Part shown: positions 24,442 to 32,600 of the stretch, in pieces | Position numbering within the stretch: the stretch's first letter is position 1 | How the letters are laid out: each line of letters opens with the position of its first letter | DNA from: an uncultured Lachnospiraceae bacterium | GTDB lineage: Bacteria; Bacillota; Clostridia; Lachnospirales; Lachnospiraceae | Assembly: GCA_947176965.1 (NCBI GenBank) | Contig: CAMWSU010000016.1 | Location: 1-43,056, forward strand | Direction: 5' to 3' | DNA length: 43,056 bases | Notes under the pieces: generated by a model | Databases searched by the model: none | What the model saw: only the letters and a program-made list of their open reading frames with translations | What the model was told of the DNA's origin: nothing | Program-made: the position numbers and the translations under genes

Positions 24442-25155
24442 TCAGTCTAAAATCGGCAAATGATTCAGGCAGGGCGGTAAATGCATCATATGATGATCTG
24501 TCATGGGAGTTAAAATCATACCGCCCCTCGTCAATCTTCCCCAAAATACTAATAACCAAACAGAACGAAAATCGGTAGTCACTCCGCCTTCTTCCAATAT
24601 TCTCATTACCCATTCTTCAGGTACCATTGATTGTATCTGCTCCAAGGTCAAATTCCCTAATATGCAACGTGTATTTTTTCCTACTGCAATCATATAATCA
24701 CGAAGTGCAAGAGCATTTATTCCTTTTCCAAACGCCACTGCTTCATCATATTCCAGTGCATTTCCCGTGTCTGTAATGGAAGCACCGATTTTTCTTTGCC
24801 ATTCTGCATTGAAAATCTGGTTCTGATTCACCATTAAAATATTGCTTACTAAATCTTCAATACGATATGTATGCCAAAACTGCCAGCACATAGGAACTTT
24901 TCTCGTCCCTGCATAATGCAAATCTACGTCGTAATCTTCTCTTGGTACGATTGCATTCTGATTTCCCAATAGCATATAATCCAAAACATAATCTGCGATC
25001 GTTTTTTCGGTTCTCCCGGATATTTCAGCAGGATGTACCATAGCGTGAACTTCTAATGTCAGCCTTCTTATCCTTTCTATTTCTGTTCCTTTTAATGCCT
25101 TTTTTAATTCATCATATTTTTCCCTAATTGATGCATATAGTTCCTCTTTTTTCAT
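24442..25155 (-). CDS. Uncharacterised protein, possibly DinB/YfiT-like
   Basis: 237 residues, mostly helical, no signal peptide. It has well-spaced histidines (LEVHAMVHPAE near residue 36, WQFWHTYRIED near 97, TDHHMMHLPPCLNHL at the C-terminus) that could form the metal triad of the DinB/YfiT four-helix fold; this assignment is by appearance only. The Trp-rich WLLVFWGRLTRGGMILTPM segment near the end may be a buried helix. Start ATG 25155 follows AAAGGATTGACAGTTT. First gene of a two-gene unit. Confidence 0.75.
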   Translation of the reverse strand: MKKEELYASIREKYDELKKALKGTEIERIRRLTLEVHAMVHPAEISGRTEKTIADYVLDYMLLGNQNAIVPREDYDVDLHYAGTRKVPMCWQFWHTYRIEDLVSNILMVNQNQIFNAEWQRKIGASITDTGNALEYDEAVAFGKGINALALRDYMIAVGKNTRCILGNLTLEQIQSMVPEEWVMRILEEGGVTTDFRSVWLLVFWGRLTRGGMILTPMTDHHMMHLPPCLNHLPILD

Positions 25156-25237
25156 AAACTGTCAATCCTTTCGTGTTTCATCAATGTTGGATTGTGATTT
25201 GTTTGTATCCCTGCTTTTTATCATAGCATAAGCGCAA

Positions 25238-25304
25238 GGGGGAGCGCAATCGTATGATCGCTCTCCCCCCCTGTTATCCGCAAAGAATCCGCATACGGAT
25301 TCTT
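25238..25304. repeat. Two adjacent hairpins (second is family A-like)
   Basis: GGGGGAGCG ... CGCTCTCCCCC (25238-25269), then AAGAATCCG-CATA-CGGATTCTT (25283-25304) followed by CTCGG. The second has the stem length and TTCTTCT exit of the second hairpin in family A but a different sequence. Confidence 0.55.
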
Positions 25305-25366
25305 CTCGGAATCACTTAGATTTTCTTAAACTGCGATTTTTCAGCCTTAGCAAATATTGATTCCCT

Positions 25367-25681
25367 TTATGCCTTAAATTTCACTGCCGTACCGTAAGCG
25401 ATGATTTCCGCTGCACCGGACATGATCTGCGAAGAACCGTACATGATCCCGATGACCGCATCTGCACCGATTGCCTCTGCCTCATCCACCATCCGCTTGA
25501 TCGCAATCGAACGCGCTTCATTGAGCATCTCCGTATACGCGGTGATTTCTCCGCCTACCAGATTTTTCATGCCCGATAAAAAATCACGTCCGATGTTCTT
25601 TGCCCTTACCGTTGTTCCCTTTACCATTCCGAGTGCCTCGATCTCTTTTCCCGGCACATATTCAATACTTAATAACAGCAT
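25367..25681 (-). CDS. YbjQ/UPF0145 family protein
   Basis: 104 residues. The whole protein is the YbjQ-like fold: VPGKEIEALGMVKGTTVRAKNIGRDF, then GGEITAYTEMLNEARSIAIKRMVDEAEAIGADAVIGI and the C-terminal IIAYGTAVKF. Members form ring-shaped pentamers; their role is not settled, though metal binding has been proposed. ATG 25681 has GAGGAGGGAACG upstream; an earlier ATG ten codons up overlaps that site. It lies 13 nt after the MerR gene, in the same operon, so it may be the main target of that regulator. Confidence 0.9.
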   Translation of the reverse strand: MLLLSIEYVPGKEIEALGMVKGTTVRAKNIGRDFLSGMKNLVGGEITAYTEMLNEARSIAIKRMVDEAEAIGADAVIGIMYGSSQIMSGAAEIIAYGTAVKFKA

Positions 25682-25694
25682 CTTCGTTCCCTCC

Positions 25695-26354
25695 TCAATA
25701 TTTTGCTGCATCGTCCTCTTCCCCGTTCCCGATCTCTCTTAACCGTTCACGCACGGCAATCAAAACCCCGCCGATCACAATAAGCGGCATTATGATGACA
25801 ATGACGATAAACGGGATCACCGCGCCCGGTATTGATTCTCCCGAATAAAAAATTCCCGCCAGGACCAGCACCAAGAGCACCGCCATATACAGCGTCACCG
25901 CAGCCGCCACAACAAGCGGCGCTATTTTCTTTTTTCTTCTCATATCCGTTGCAGTCACATTCATCAGACGTGTCCCTCCTTTCTCCCTGTCTTCCATCCC
26001 GGCAAGCAGCTCCTCGGTGGGAAGCGTTTCAAACTCCGCACCGGTTTCAATAAGCTCCGCACATAGTTCACGGATCTGTGTCAGATTCTTTTCTTCCCGT
26101 GCAAGGGAAATCTCATGCCTTCTTAAACAGTCCTCCAGCGTCATATGTTTCGTCTGCAGTTTTTTGATCTCCTCGATCGGAACTGAGAGCTTCCGCAGCA
26201 GCTTAATCCGCTTTAACATATCGACATCCTCCTCCGAGTAGTCGCGATATCCGTTCTGCACCTGCCGCTTCGGTTCTAACAGCCCTTTCTCTTCATAAAA
26301 ACGAATGTTCTTTTTCGTGATGCCGACTAATTGCTCGACTTCATTGATTTTCAT
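25695..26354 (-). CDS. MerR-family regulator with C-terminal membrane anchor
   Basis: 219 residues. Residues 1-70 are the MerR winged helix (MKINEVEQLVGITKKNIRFYEEKGLL), followed by a coiled-coil dimerisation region (about 75-120), a linker, and two transmembrane helices (about 145-168 and 176-200) with a charged tail. No effector-binding Cys is seen, so sensing may occur through the membrane part. It precedes ybjQ-like in an operon whose promoter carries a MerR-type dyad, implying autoregulation. Confidence 0.88.
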   Translation of the reverse strand: MKINEVEQLVGITKKNIRFYEEKGLLEPKRQVQNGYRDYSEEDVDMLKRIKLLRKLSVPIEEIKKLQTKHMTLEDCLRRHEISLAREEKNLTQIRELCAELIETGAEFETLPTEELLAGMEDREKGGTRLMNVTATDMRRKKKIAPLVVAAAVTLYMAVLLVLVLAGIFYSGESIPGAVIPFIVIVIIMPLIVIGGVLIAVRERLREIGNGEEDDAAKY

Positions 26355-26393
26355 AGCGTATGAAAACCGCCCTTCCTCACAAGATTTGTATTA

Positions 26394-26424
26394 ACCATAT
26401 ACCTTCCACCCGATGGAATGTCAA
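26394..26424 (-). promoter_or_regulatory. MerR-type promoter and operator
   Basis: Minus strand TTGACA (26424-26419), with TATGGT at 19-nt or TATATG at 17-nt spacing. Between the boxes lies ACATTCCA-TCGGG-TGGAAGGT (26421-26401), a dyad with one mismatch. A long spacer carrying a dyad is typical of MerR-activated promoters. Confidence 0.65.
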
Positions 26425-26548
26425 TCTATTTTTTCAAAATACCTTGCACATTTTTATTTGCACTCATACGCAAAAAGTGTACAAGTTATCGCTAACTCGT
26501 ACACTTTTTTCTACATTCTAATGCTTTATGGGAATCATTTCCCGTCTG

Positions 26549-27415
26549 TCAAATCCTAACATCCACCGGAGGGTACAGCTCCGACTGTGATTTTTCCCTT
26601 CCGATATCCATGCCGGCTGCCATTCCCTGTGCATTTTTGTTCTCATCCTGCCCGGCTTCTGCTTTTTGCGCAGGATTCTTCTTTGCAGAATCCGCCTCTT
26701 CCGTATTCGCATTTCCCGACTGTCCGCTATGTTCCGTTTGCCTGCGCTCCGTCTTCTCCGTGCGCTCTGCGGTATTGCTGCGCTCCGCCTCCGCCGCCTC
26801 GCGTGCGCTTTCATTTGCCTCACGCAGTGAACCCGCCTGTGCGACAGCCGCACTTACGGCCTTTTCCTTCACTCCCGCAAGTTCGGCTTCTTTTCGCTCC
26901 GTCGAACCCCCGCTAGCGGAATCCATCTTGATCTCCGACTCTAATACGCCTGCGCGGTTTTCCATTTTATTCGAAACACTGCCCTGTACCTTTGCCTGCT
27001 TCATGGATGCATCGGCGGAAAGCATCGCGGACATCCCCTCTGTAGAGAGGCCTGCTGCCTGTGTCTTACCCTTTCCTTTAGACGCACTTCCCGCTCGCTG
27101 CGCCCCCGCATTCTGCGCATTTTGTCTCTGTTTCTGCTTCTCCGCTTTTTCCTGCATCCGTTTTTCCATCTGATGCTGTCTGAGCTGCATATTCAGATCG
27201 GAGATTTCCTTTGTCAGCTCCTGACGCTTTTTCATTTTTTCCTCAGGAGTCATATCCTCCTTGGAGGACAATTCGGAAAGCTGCTGCTGCTTTTCCTCTA
27301 TCTGTTTCCGAATGCTCTTTGACTGCGCATCCTCAATTTGACCAAGCATTCCTGCCGCCATCATGACTCCCGCGCCTGATGCGCCTGCCGCGTTATTTCC
27401 GTTTTCTACTCTCAT
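26549..27415 (-). CDS. FlxA-like coiled-coil protein
   Basis: 288 residues, no signal peptide or membrane segment. Residues about 25-95 (DAQSKSIRKQIEEKQQQLSEL ... EEKMKKRQELTKEISDLNMQL) match the look of the FlxA-like family of clostridial coiled-coil proteins; the rest is Ala/Glu/Lys/Gln-rich low-complexity helix. The start is ATG 27415 (MRVENGNNAAG) with GGAAGGGAG upstream; the 26 codons before it are untranslated leader. FlxA in enterobacteria belongs to the flagellar sigma-28 regulon, and a sigma-28-like sequence lies upstream here. Function unknown. Confidence 0.75.
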   Translation of the reverse strand: MRVENGNNAAGASGAGVMMAAGMLGQIEDAQSKSIRKQIEEKQQQLSELSSKEDMTPEEKMKKRQELTKEISDLNMQLRQHQMEKRMQEKAEKQKQRQNAQNAGAQRAGSASKGKGKTQAAGLSTEGMSAMLSADASMKQAKVQGSVSNKMENRAGVLESEIKMDSASGGSTERKEAELAGVKEKAVSAAVAQAGSLREANESAREAAEAERSNTAERTEKTERRQTEHSGQSGNANTEEADSAKKNPAQKAEAGQDENKNAQGMAAGMDIGREKSQSELYPPVDVRI

Positions 27416-27473
27416 ATGAATCTCCCTTCCATGGTATTTACAGACATGTTCTCCATAACCTGCTATACGTTTC

Positions 27474-27501
27474 TTTTCGGCCGATTGCAGCACATGCTTT
27501 A
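27474..27501 (-). promoter_or_regulatory. Possible sigma-28 (flagellar) promoter
   Basis: Minus strand TAAA (27501-27498), 16 nt, GCCGAAAA (27481-27474). The sigma-28 consensus is TAAA-N15-GCCGATAA, so one base of spacing and one base of the -10 differ. Confidence 0.35.
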
Positions 27502-27547
27502 TCCTTTTGTTGTCAACGAACGTTTCCTTGTTGTGACGCGCAGAAAA

Positions 27548-29140
27548 TCAAATACACAGCATCATACTTAAAACTACCATATCCCCTTTTTGTTCGATTG
27601 TCATGGCACCATGATAACGTTCCACGACCGTTTTTATGTGGCGCAGTCCGAATCCGTGCTCTTCCGCCGGCTGCTTCGTCGTCATCGGCAGTCCCTCCGC
27701 ACCGGTCCCCGCAAGCACACCCTCAAACGCATTCTCAATCACGATCAGATAGGCCTGACCTTCCCGAAAGCTGCGGATCCGTATAAAACCTCCCTGCGGC
27801 TCCGCTTCCAGCGCATTCGTCAGCGCATTGTCCAAAATCACGCTGAGGTCAAACGCATCCACCGCCGCACTGTCGGGATAATGAAAATCTGTCTCAAATA
27901 TCGCTCCCGCCTCCGTGATCCGTCGCCTGTGCTCTGCAAGAATGACGTCCGTCACGGGATTTCCCGTCATGATTTCCGGCTCCCGCCCGGCTTTGTCCGC
28001 ACCGTACTTCGAAGTTTCTCCTTCCGGCTGTCTTTCGGCATTCTCTATGCCTTCCTTCTCCAGCCGTTTTCCGTCATTCTCAGCCCCTTCTTCCTCCAAC
28101 CGCTCTCCGACGTCCCCCATGGCTTCTCCCTCTGACCCCTTTCCGGCATACATCGCTCCGGCTTTACCTGCCTCTCCGGTATACAATCGCCCCATAGAAT
28201 CCAAATACTCCTGCGCCCGCCCAAACGCACCGCGCTTCATAAGCCCTTGAAGAACACTGATGTGATTTCTCATATCATGACGCATCCCCCGCAGATCATC
28301 ATGCAGCCGCTCTACCTCCTCAATATGCGCACGCATGCTTTTTACTTCCTGCAAAAGCAGCCTGTCACTCTGCTTTTTTGCCTGCTCCCGTTTCAGCTTT
28401 TGATAGAGCCAGATCATGGACATGATCGCCGCGATCAGAATGAACTGTATGACAATCTCCACAATGTCATACTCCGGAACCATTTCATTTATATACATGC
28501 CGGTTTGTTCCAATACTAAATTAATATTTCGCTCGCTCCCGATATAATAAACAATCCCCAAAGTTGACGGCAGCATGAGCAGCAGCATTTCCTTTTTTTC
28601 CATCTCGTTCCTGTTAAAAAAGAAAATCTTTTTGATTCCTTTGCAGATCAGCCATAAGATCAATGCAACCAATACCCACTCGATTACACAAAATAAACAA
28701 AAACTCAAAAGGCACCAGCGCCATATATTTTCCTGAGACATTCCCGACTTCAATATGATCCATCTCCCGACGGGCTCTTCCGCAAAAGCTCTCAGATCTC
28801 TGGCAGCATAAGCCGCAAGGGCGCGCACCGAAAAAAAGATATAACACAGCAAAAACTTCACCTGCCTGTTCTCTTTTTCCAAACAGCACAGTACAAGAAA
28901 TGCCGCTGCATACGCTGATAAATATGCGGTAAACGAATAAACCTCAACTTCTATATAGGAAAACACCGCCACTACAGTAACATATGCCGCACCGACCATC
29001 CACACGCGCCGCTTTGCCTTTGCGCGCACCATAAAATGCCTGCACAGCAGGGCAAGCATGATTCCGGCAATGAGTCGTTTTACACCGCGGTTTACCTCAA
29101 ACGCAATCTGATAATACAGCTCATAGATTTCGGGTTCCAC
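27548..29140 (-). CDS. GHKL sensor histidine kinase (LytTR-type system)
   Basis: 530-residue membrane kinase paired with the LytTR regulator. The N-terminal half has about six or seven transmembrane helices (residues 15-250). The phospho-acceptor region LRGMRHDMRNHISVLQG places His288 or so in the HDxxNH box of this kinase class; the ATPase has N-box DNALTNALEA and G-box GFGLRHIK. Between them, residues about 318-392 form an acidic Gly/Glu/Lys insert with imperfect repeats (GERLEEEGAEN, GKRLEKEGIEN). Start is GTG 29140, with GGAGGAG upstream, overlapping the regulator's end by 20 nt; an earlier ATG is in the regulator's coding region without a ribosome site. Confidence 0.9.
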   Translation of the reverse strand: MEPEIYELYYQIAFEVNRGVKRLIAGIMLALLCRHFMVRAKAKRRVWMVGAAYVTVVAVFSYIEVEVYSFTAYLSAYAAAFLVLCCLEKENRQVKFLLCYIFFSVRALAAYAARDLRAFAEEPVGRWIILKSGMSQENIWRWCLLSFCLFCVIEWVLVALILWLICKGIKKIFFFNRNEMEKKEMLLLMLPSTLGIVYYIGSERNINLVLEQTGMYINEMVPEYDIVEIVIQFILIAAIMSMIWLYQKLKREQAKKQSDRLLLQEVKSMRAHIEEVERLHDDLRGMRHDMRNHISVLQGLMKRGAFGRAQEYLDSMGRLYTGEAGKAGAMYAGKGSEGEAMGDVGERLEEEGAENDGKRLEKEGIENAERQPEGETSKYGADKAGREPEIMTGNPVTDVILAEHRRRITEAGAIFETDFHYPDSAAVDAFDLSVILDNALTNALEAEPQGGFIRIRSFREGQAYLIVIENAFEGVLAGTGAEGLPMTTKQPAEEHGFGLRHIKTVVERYHGAMTIEQKGDMVVLSMMLCI

Positions 29141-29867
29141 GCCACTCCTCCTCCCGCTTTCGGATATAATCCATATACTGGCGGACGAACTCTGCATATT
29201 TGGTTTTTGCCATCAGCACGCTGTCCCCGTTTTCCAATGCGATCTCCGCGCCGTCATAGCGCCGCACATAGCGCAGATTCACGACATACGACCTGTGACA
29301 GCGCACAAAATCGTCTCCCAGACGATGCTCTAAATCCGTCAGGCGTCCGTAAAATTCAATCTTTTCCTGCATTTTGTGAAGCGTTACCTTGCGGTTAAAC
29401 ACTTCCAAATACACGATTTCGGAAAGATATACTTTCTCCGTGCGCGCTTTATTCTTAATCGTCAGGCTCGCCTCCGCACGCTCTTCGCGCAGAAGAGCCG
29501 ATTCGCGGATCCGCTGCCGCTCGGCAACCGCTTTTTCCAACACCTCGTAGAATTTGACCGTATCAACCGGCTTCAGCAGATAGTGAAATGCCCCCACGTC
29601 AAACGCCCGGTATACATACTCCTCCATCGCCGTCAAAAATACGATCGTGACATTCTCACCACGAGCACGCAGCTTTCCCGCAAGCTCCATCCCGCTCATG
29701 CCGCTCATCTTAATATCCAAAAAAAGAATATCCGGCATTCCCTGTTCCGCCAAAAGCCGCTCTGCGCTCTCATAAAGGCATACCTCTGCCTCCGGCAGAT
29801 AATGCCTGATTTTTTGTTTGACATCCTCTCTGATCTCCCGTTCGTCATCACAGACCGCGATTCTCAT
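29121..29867 (-). CDS. LytTR-family response regulator
   Basis: 248 residues. The receiver domain (1-120) has Asp7/Asp8, the phosphorylated Asp51 (LFLDIKMSGM), Thr near 80 and Lys in LLKPVD. The LytTR DNA-binding domain (about 135-235) shows VYLSEIVYLEVFNRKVTLH and DFVRCHRSYVVNLRYV. Genes of this class bind direct repeats upstream of their targets; none was identified. Ribosome site GGGGGAG before ATG 29867. Transcription probably begins in the family B repeat upstream, giving a leader of about 155 nt. Confidence 0.93.
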   Translation of the reverse strand: MRIAVCDDEREIREDVKQKIRHYLPEAEVCLYESAERLLAEQGMPDILFLDIKMSGMSGMELAGKLRARGENVTIVFLTAMEEYVYRAFDVGAFHYLLKPVDTVKFYEVLEKAVAERQRIRESALLREERAEASLTIKNKARTEKVYLSEIVYLEVFNRKVTLHKMQEKIEFYGRLTDLEHRLGDDFVRCHRSYVVNLRYVRRYDGAEIALENGDSVLMAKTKYAEFVRQYMDYIRKREEEWRGTRNL

Positions 29868-29903
29868 GGTATGACTCCCCCTGTTTTTCTTCTAATTTTC
29901 TTC

Positions 29904-30039
29904 CTCGCAAACCCGCGCTGACGCGCGATTCTATCCGGCTTCGCCGGATGTTTGCTCGGTAAGGGCGCAGGAAAAGCAAATGTCCGCAGCTTCGCTTGCG
30001 GCCGCTTGCTTTTCTTCTGCGCCCTTTCATTATAGCATG
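29904..30039 (-). repeat. Structured interspersed repeat, family B copy 2
   Basis: 136 bp, minus strand, in the leader of the LytTR regulator gene. It begins CATGCTATAAT (extended -10, TATAAT at 30034-30029), then stem GGGCGCA..GAAAAGCAA with TTGCTTTTC.TGCGCCC, then GCAAAC/GTTTGC enclosing ATCCGG-CGAAG-CCGGAT and GCGCG-TCA-GCGCG. Compared with copy 1, several paired bases changed together. Confidence 0.8.
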
Positions 30040-30165
30040 TCCGCATATCCTGTGAAAAACGCTTGTTGTAAAAAGGCATTTTATTGAAGTAATTTGCCAA
30101 TAACGGTTATATGGTTTATAATCGGTTTCGCATACCAAAATAGTAAACGCATAAGGAACTGCGCC

Positions 30166-31606
30166 ATGAACAAGAACCATTTTCTAAGAAAGTCCTTTTT
30201 TCGAAACAACCGCTTACTCTTCGCTGTCAGAATTAGCGGTCATCTTTATTGTCCTGTTTATTGCAGTCGTCATCGCACAGCTTATTTTCCGGGTGACGCA
30301 CAGCCACTTTGTGCGCAAAGCGATGCTGCAGTACAAGAAAACCGCAATGGAAACGCTGCTCGGACATACGTTAAATGATTACAAAGTTGCAGACAACAGC
30401 ACGTTTTTATCGGCAATGAGCAATGGCCTTGCCACAATCGAAAACAACTACCTGCTCGGAATATTTACGATCACGATCCGGATGATCCAGCTTGTAGTAG
30501 CATTTGGAATGATGCTTTGGTATCACTGGCCGTTGACGCTGATCTCAATCGCGGCAAGCGCGCTTGCTTTTGCAGTTTCCATGCTGTTCGGAAACAAGGC
30601 TTCCACAGCGGAAAAGCTGGTGAGTGAAAAAAATGCTATCAGTCTCAGCACGATCAAAGAGATCATAGAAGGATTTCCGGTCATCAAGGCGTTTAAGACG
30701 GAAAAGCCGGTTACAAAACTGTATGATAAATCCAATCAGAATCTGGAAAACGCAAAATACAGCAGACGAATGATACTGACGCTGGTGAATATCGTTTCTC
30801 AGTATACAGGGGCTTTGGTACATGTAGGAATCTTTTTCCTTGGTATTTATTTTGTACATTGCGGCTATATTACGATCGGTGTTGCCGTAGCTTTTGTGCA
30901 GCTCATGAACTTTGTGCTGGGTCCGATCCAGACTCTTCCGGAGCTGCTCAGCGCATGGAAAGCGGCAAAACAGTTGATTTACAAATTAGAAAACTTATTG
31001 TCCGGTTTCGGTAAATCTACGCTGCTGAATTTGTTATTGCACAGCAATGATGGGTATCAGGGAAACATTTTTATCGGTGAAAAAGAACTAAGAGATATTT
31101 CTTTGGAAAGTCTTTATGATAATATTGCCGTTGTCCAGCAAAATGTATTTATATTTGATGCCAGCATGAAGGACAATATCACGCTGTTTCGGGACTTTCC
31201 CGATGCCGAGCTCAGCCGGGCGATAGCATTATCCGGATTAAAGGCGCTGATCGAGGAAAAGGGACTTGACTATGATTGCGGTGAATACGGTTCGAATCTT
31301 TCCGGAGGGGAGAAGCAGCGGATTTCCATTGCCCGGAGCTTATTACATAAGTCCTCCGTCCTCTTAATGGACGAGGCAACAGCCGCATTAGATGCCGAGA
31401 ATACCTGGTCTATTTTATCTACTCTGCTGAGTGAGGACGATAAAACGACCAGAATTATCGTTACGCATAATCTGGATGAGGCTTTATTACGAAAGTACGA
31501 TCAGGTCATTGTCATGAAGAACGGAAATGTGATCGAACAGGGAAGCTTCGAAGAACTGCTGGCGGCAGACGGCTATTTCAGGTCATTCTATCGAATTACC
31601 GTATAG
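30166..31606 (+). pseudogene. ABC transporter (fused permease-ATPase), decayed
   Basis: Remains of a ~580-residue exporter half-transporter. From ATG 30166 (AAGGAACTGCGCC upstream) the start MNKNHFLRKSFFRNNRLLF is in one frame. The next helix, SELAVIFIVLFIAVVIAQLI, and everything after it is in another, with the first helix and loop apparently missing. The membrane domain then continues to about 30990, where KLENLLS is joined straight to GFGKSTLLNLL: about 60 residues holding the first strands of the ATPase and the start of Walker A are gone. Q-loop (VVQQN), signature NLSGGEKQR, Walker B VLLMDEAT and H-loop VTHN remain. Two independent lesions, so not functional. Confidence 0.85.
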
Positions 31607-31634
31607 GGGCAGAACATTTCCTATAGGTGAACGA

Positions 31635-31663
31635 AAGGGGGCGGACAAAAATCCGCACCCCTT
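31635..31663 (+). terminator. Terminator between converging genes
   Basis: AAGGGG-GCGGAC-AAAAA-TCCGC-ACCCCTT; it lies after the ABC pseudogene and reaches the stop codon of the converging gene. The T-run is short. Confidence 0.65.
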
Positions 31664-32054
31664 ATTCTTCCTGAAAAACAGTAAATCTGCTTTCCTGCCC
31701 GCCTCTTTCATTTGCGGGCACGCCTAAGCTGAATGCCAGCATCAAGGCAAAAACAGCAACACCTATCCCCCCAAATACAAGCGCCACTCTTTCGCCCGCC
31801 TTTTCATCCTCCCGGCAGATTGCTTCACCGGTCTGCGGATTCACAAGGATGTGCACCCGTCTGCCTATGGTGCGTTCTTTTTTCTCACTGATTCCCACGG
31901 TACCGGAAAGCTGCCTTATCTCTCCTCCCCAATCGTACTCATAAACAGGATGATATACCTTCCGGGCAGTTTCGTCGTTGTCCATACTGCCATCTTGGGC
32001 ATAATTCGCCAGCACACCGGTCACAGAATGCATGCTGCGGATATTGCGCAGCAT
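31662..32054 (-). CDS. DUF3592-like membrane protein
   Basis: 130 residues. The segment SVTGVLANYAQDG ... YHPVYEYDWGGEIRQLSGTV ... GRRVHILVNPQTGEA has the pattern of DUF3592 domains, followed by one transmembrane helix (ALVFGGIGVAVFALMLAF) and a polar tail. Family members often have a helix before the domain as well; it is absent here. ATG 32054 lies 9 nt after the upstream gene's stop, with AAGGC as a weak ribosome site, so it is probably coupled. Function unknown. Confidence 0.7.
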   Translation of the reverse strand: MLRNIRSMHSVTGVLANYAQDGSMDNDETARKVYHPVYEYDWGGEIRQLSGTVGISEKKERTIGRRVHILVNPQTGEAICREDEKAGERVALVFGGIGVAVFALMLAFSLGVPANERGGQESRFTVFQEE

Positions 32055-32063
32055 TTTGCCTTA

Positions 32064-32564
32064 TTAATAATAGAACCCTTCCCGCCGCAGAAGCGTTACA
32101 AATTCCAAAATCCTTTCTCCCTCCGTGTCGAACGAAAAGGTGAATGAAAATCCAATCTCTTTTTCTTCGCTGCCAAGGATATTGTCCTGCAGCTCCTGTA
32201 TCGTCTGTCCCTCATGATAATAGTCGCCCAGATAATCCTCAACACCATATGCCTCGAACGAATAGTCCGCTATTTTATCAAAAGAATATATGAGCGCTTT
32301 TTCCCGTTTCAGCTTCGTGGATACGTCTATTCTATCAAACTGGATTTCCATATCGCAAACCCCCTTCACACTGGTGACAGGGATTGGATAAGAATCTCTG
32401 CTGAAGCTGCCGTCTTCGTTTTTCTGATAATGCCCGTTAAACCATCCCGACTCCAATTCAAATTCGCATTGGGAAAAAGCATGCGCAAGCGCATCCTGCT
32501 TTTTCTCCAATCGGTCATAGGCTGCGTTTATCTCTTTTTGCAATTCCTTGGATACCATGCACAT
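32064..32564 (-). CDS. Uncharacterised 166-residue protein
   Basis: No family recognised. Soluble, acidic, without signal peptide. It starts with a helix (ELQKEINAAYDRLEKKQDAL), then beta-rich sequence with many aromatic and acidic residues, ending in VTLLRREGFYY. ATG 32564 has TTAGGGGGACAA upstream. It lies between DUF362 and DUF3592-like genes with gaps of 36 and 9 nt, so the three may form one operon. The look is of a small cytoplasmic immunity- or accessory-type protein, but that is a guess. Confidence 0.7.
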   Translation of the reverse strand: MCMVSKELQKEINAAYDRLEKKQDALAHAFSQCEFELESGWFNGHYQKNEDGSFSRDSYPIPVTSVKGVCDMEIQFDRIDVSTKLKREKALIYSFDKIADYSFEAYGVEDYLGDYYHEGQTIQELQDNILGSEEKEIGFSFTFSFDTEGERILEFVTLLRREGFYY

Positions 32565-32600
32565 TTGTCCCCCTAAGTACCATGCGAATTCTCTCTTCCT

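Noticed and set aside
27512-27527. 16-bp sequence shared with 33531-33546 (GTCAACGAACGTTTCC)
   Set aside because: One exact 16-mer pair is within chance for a window this size, and flanks do not match; not claimed as an operator.
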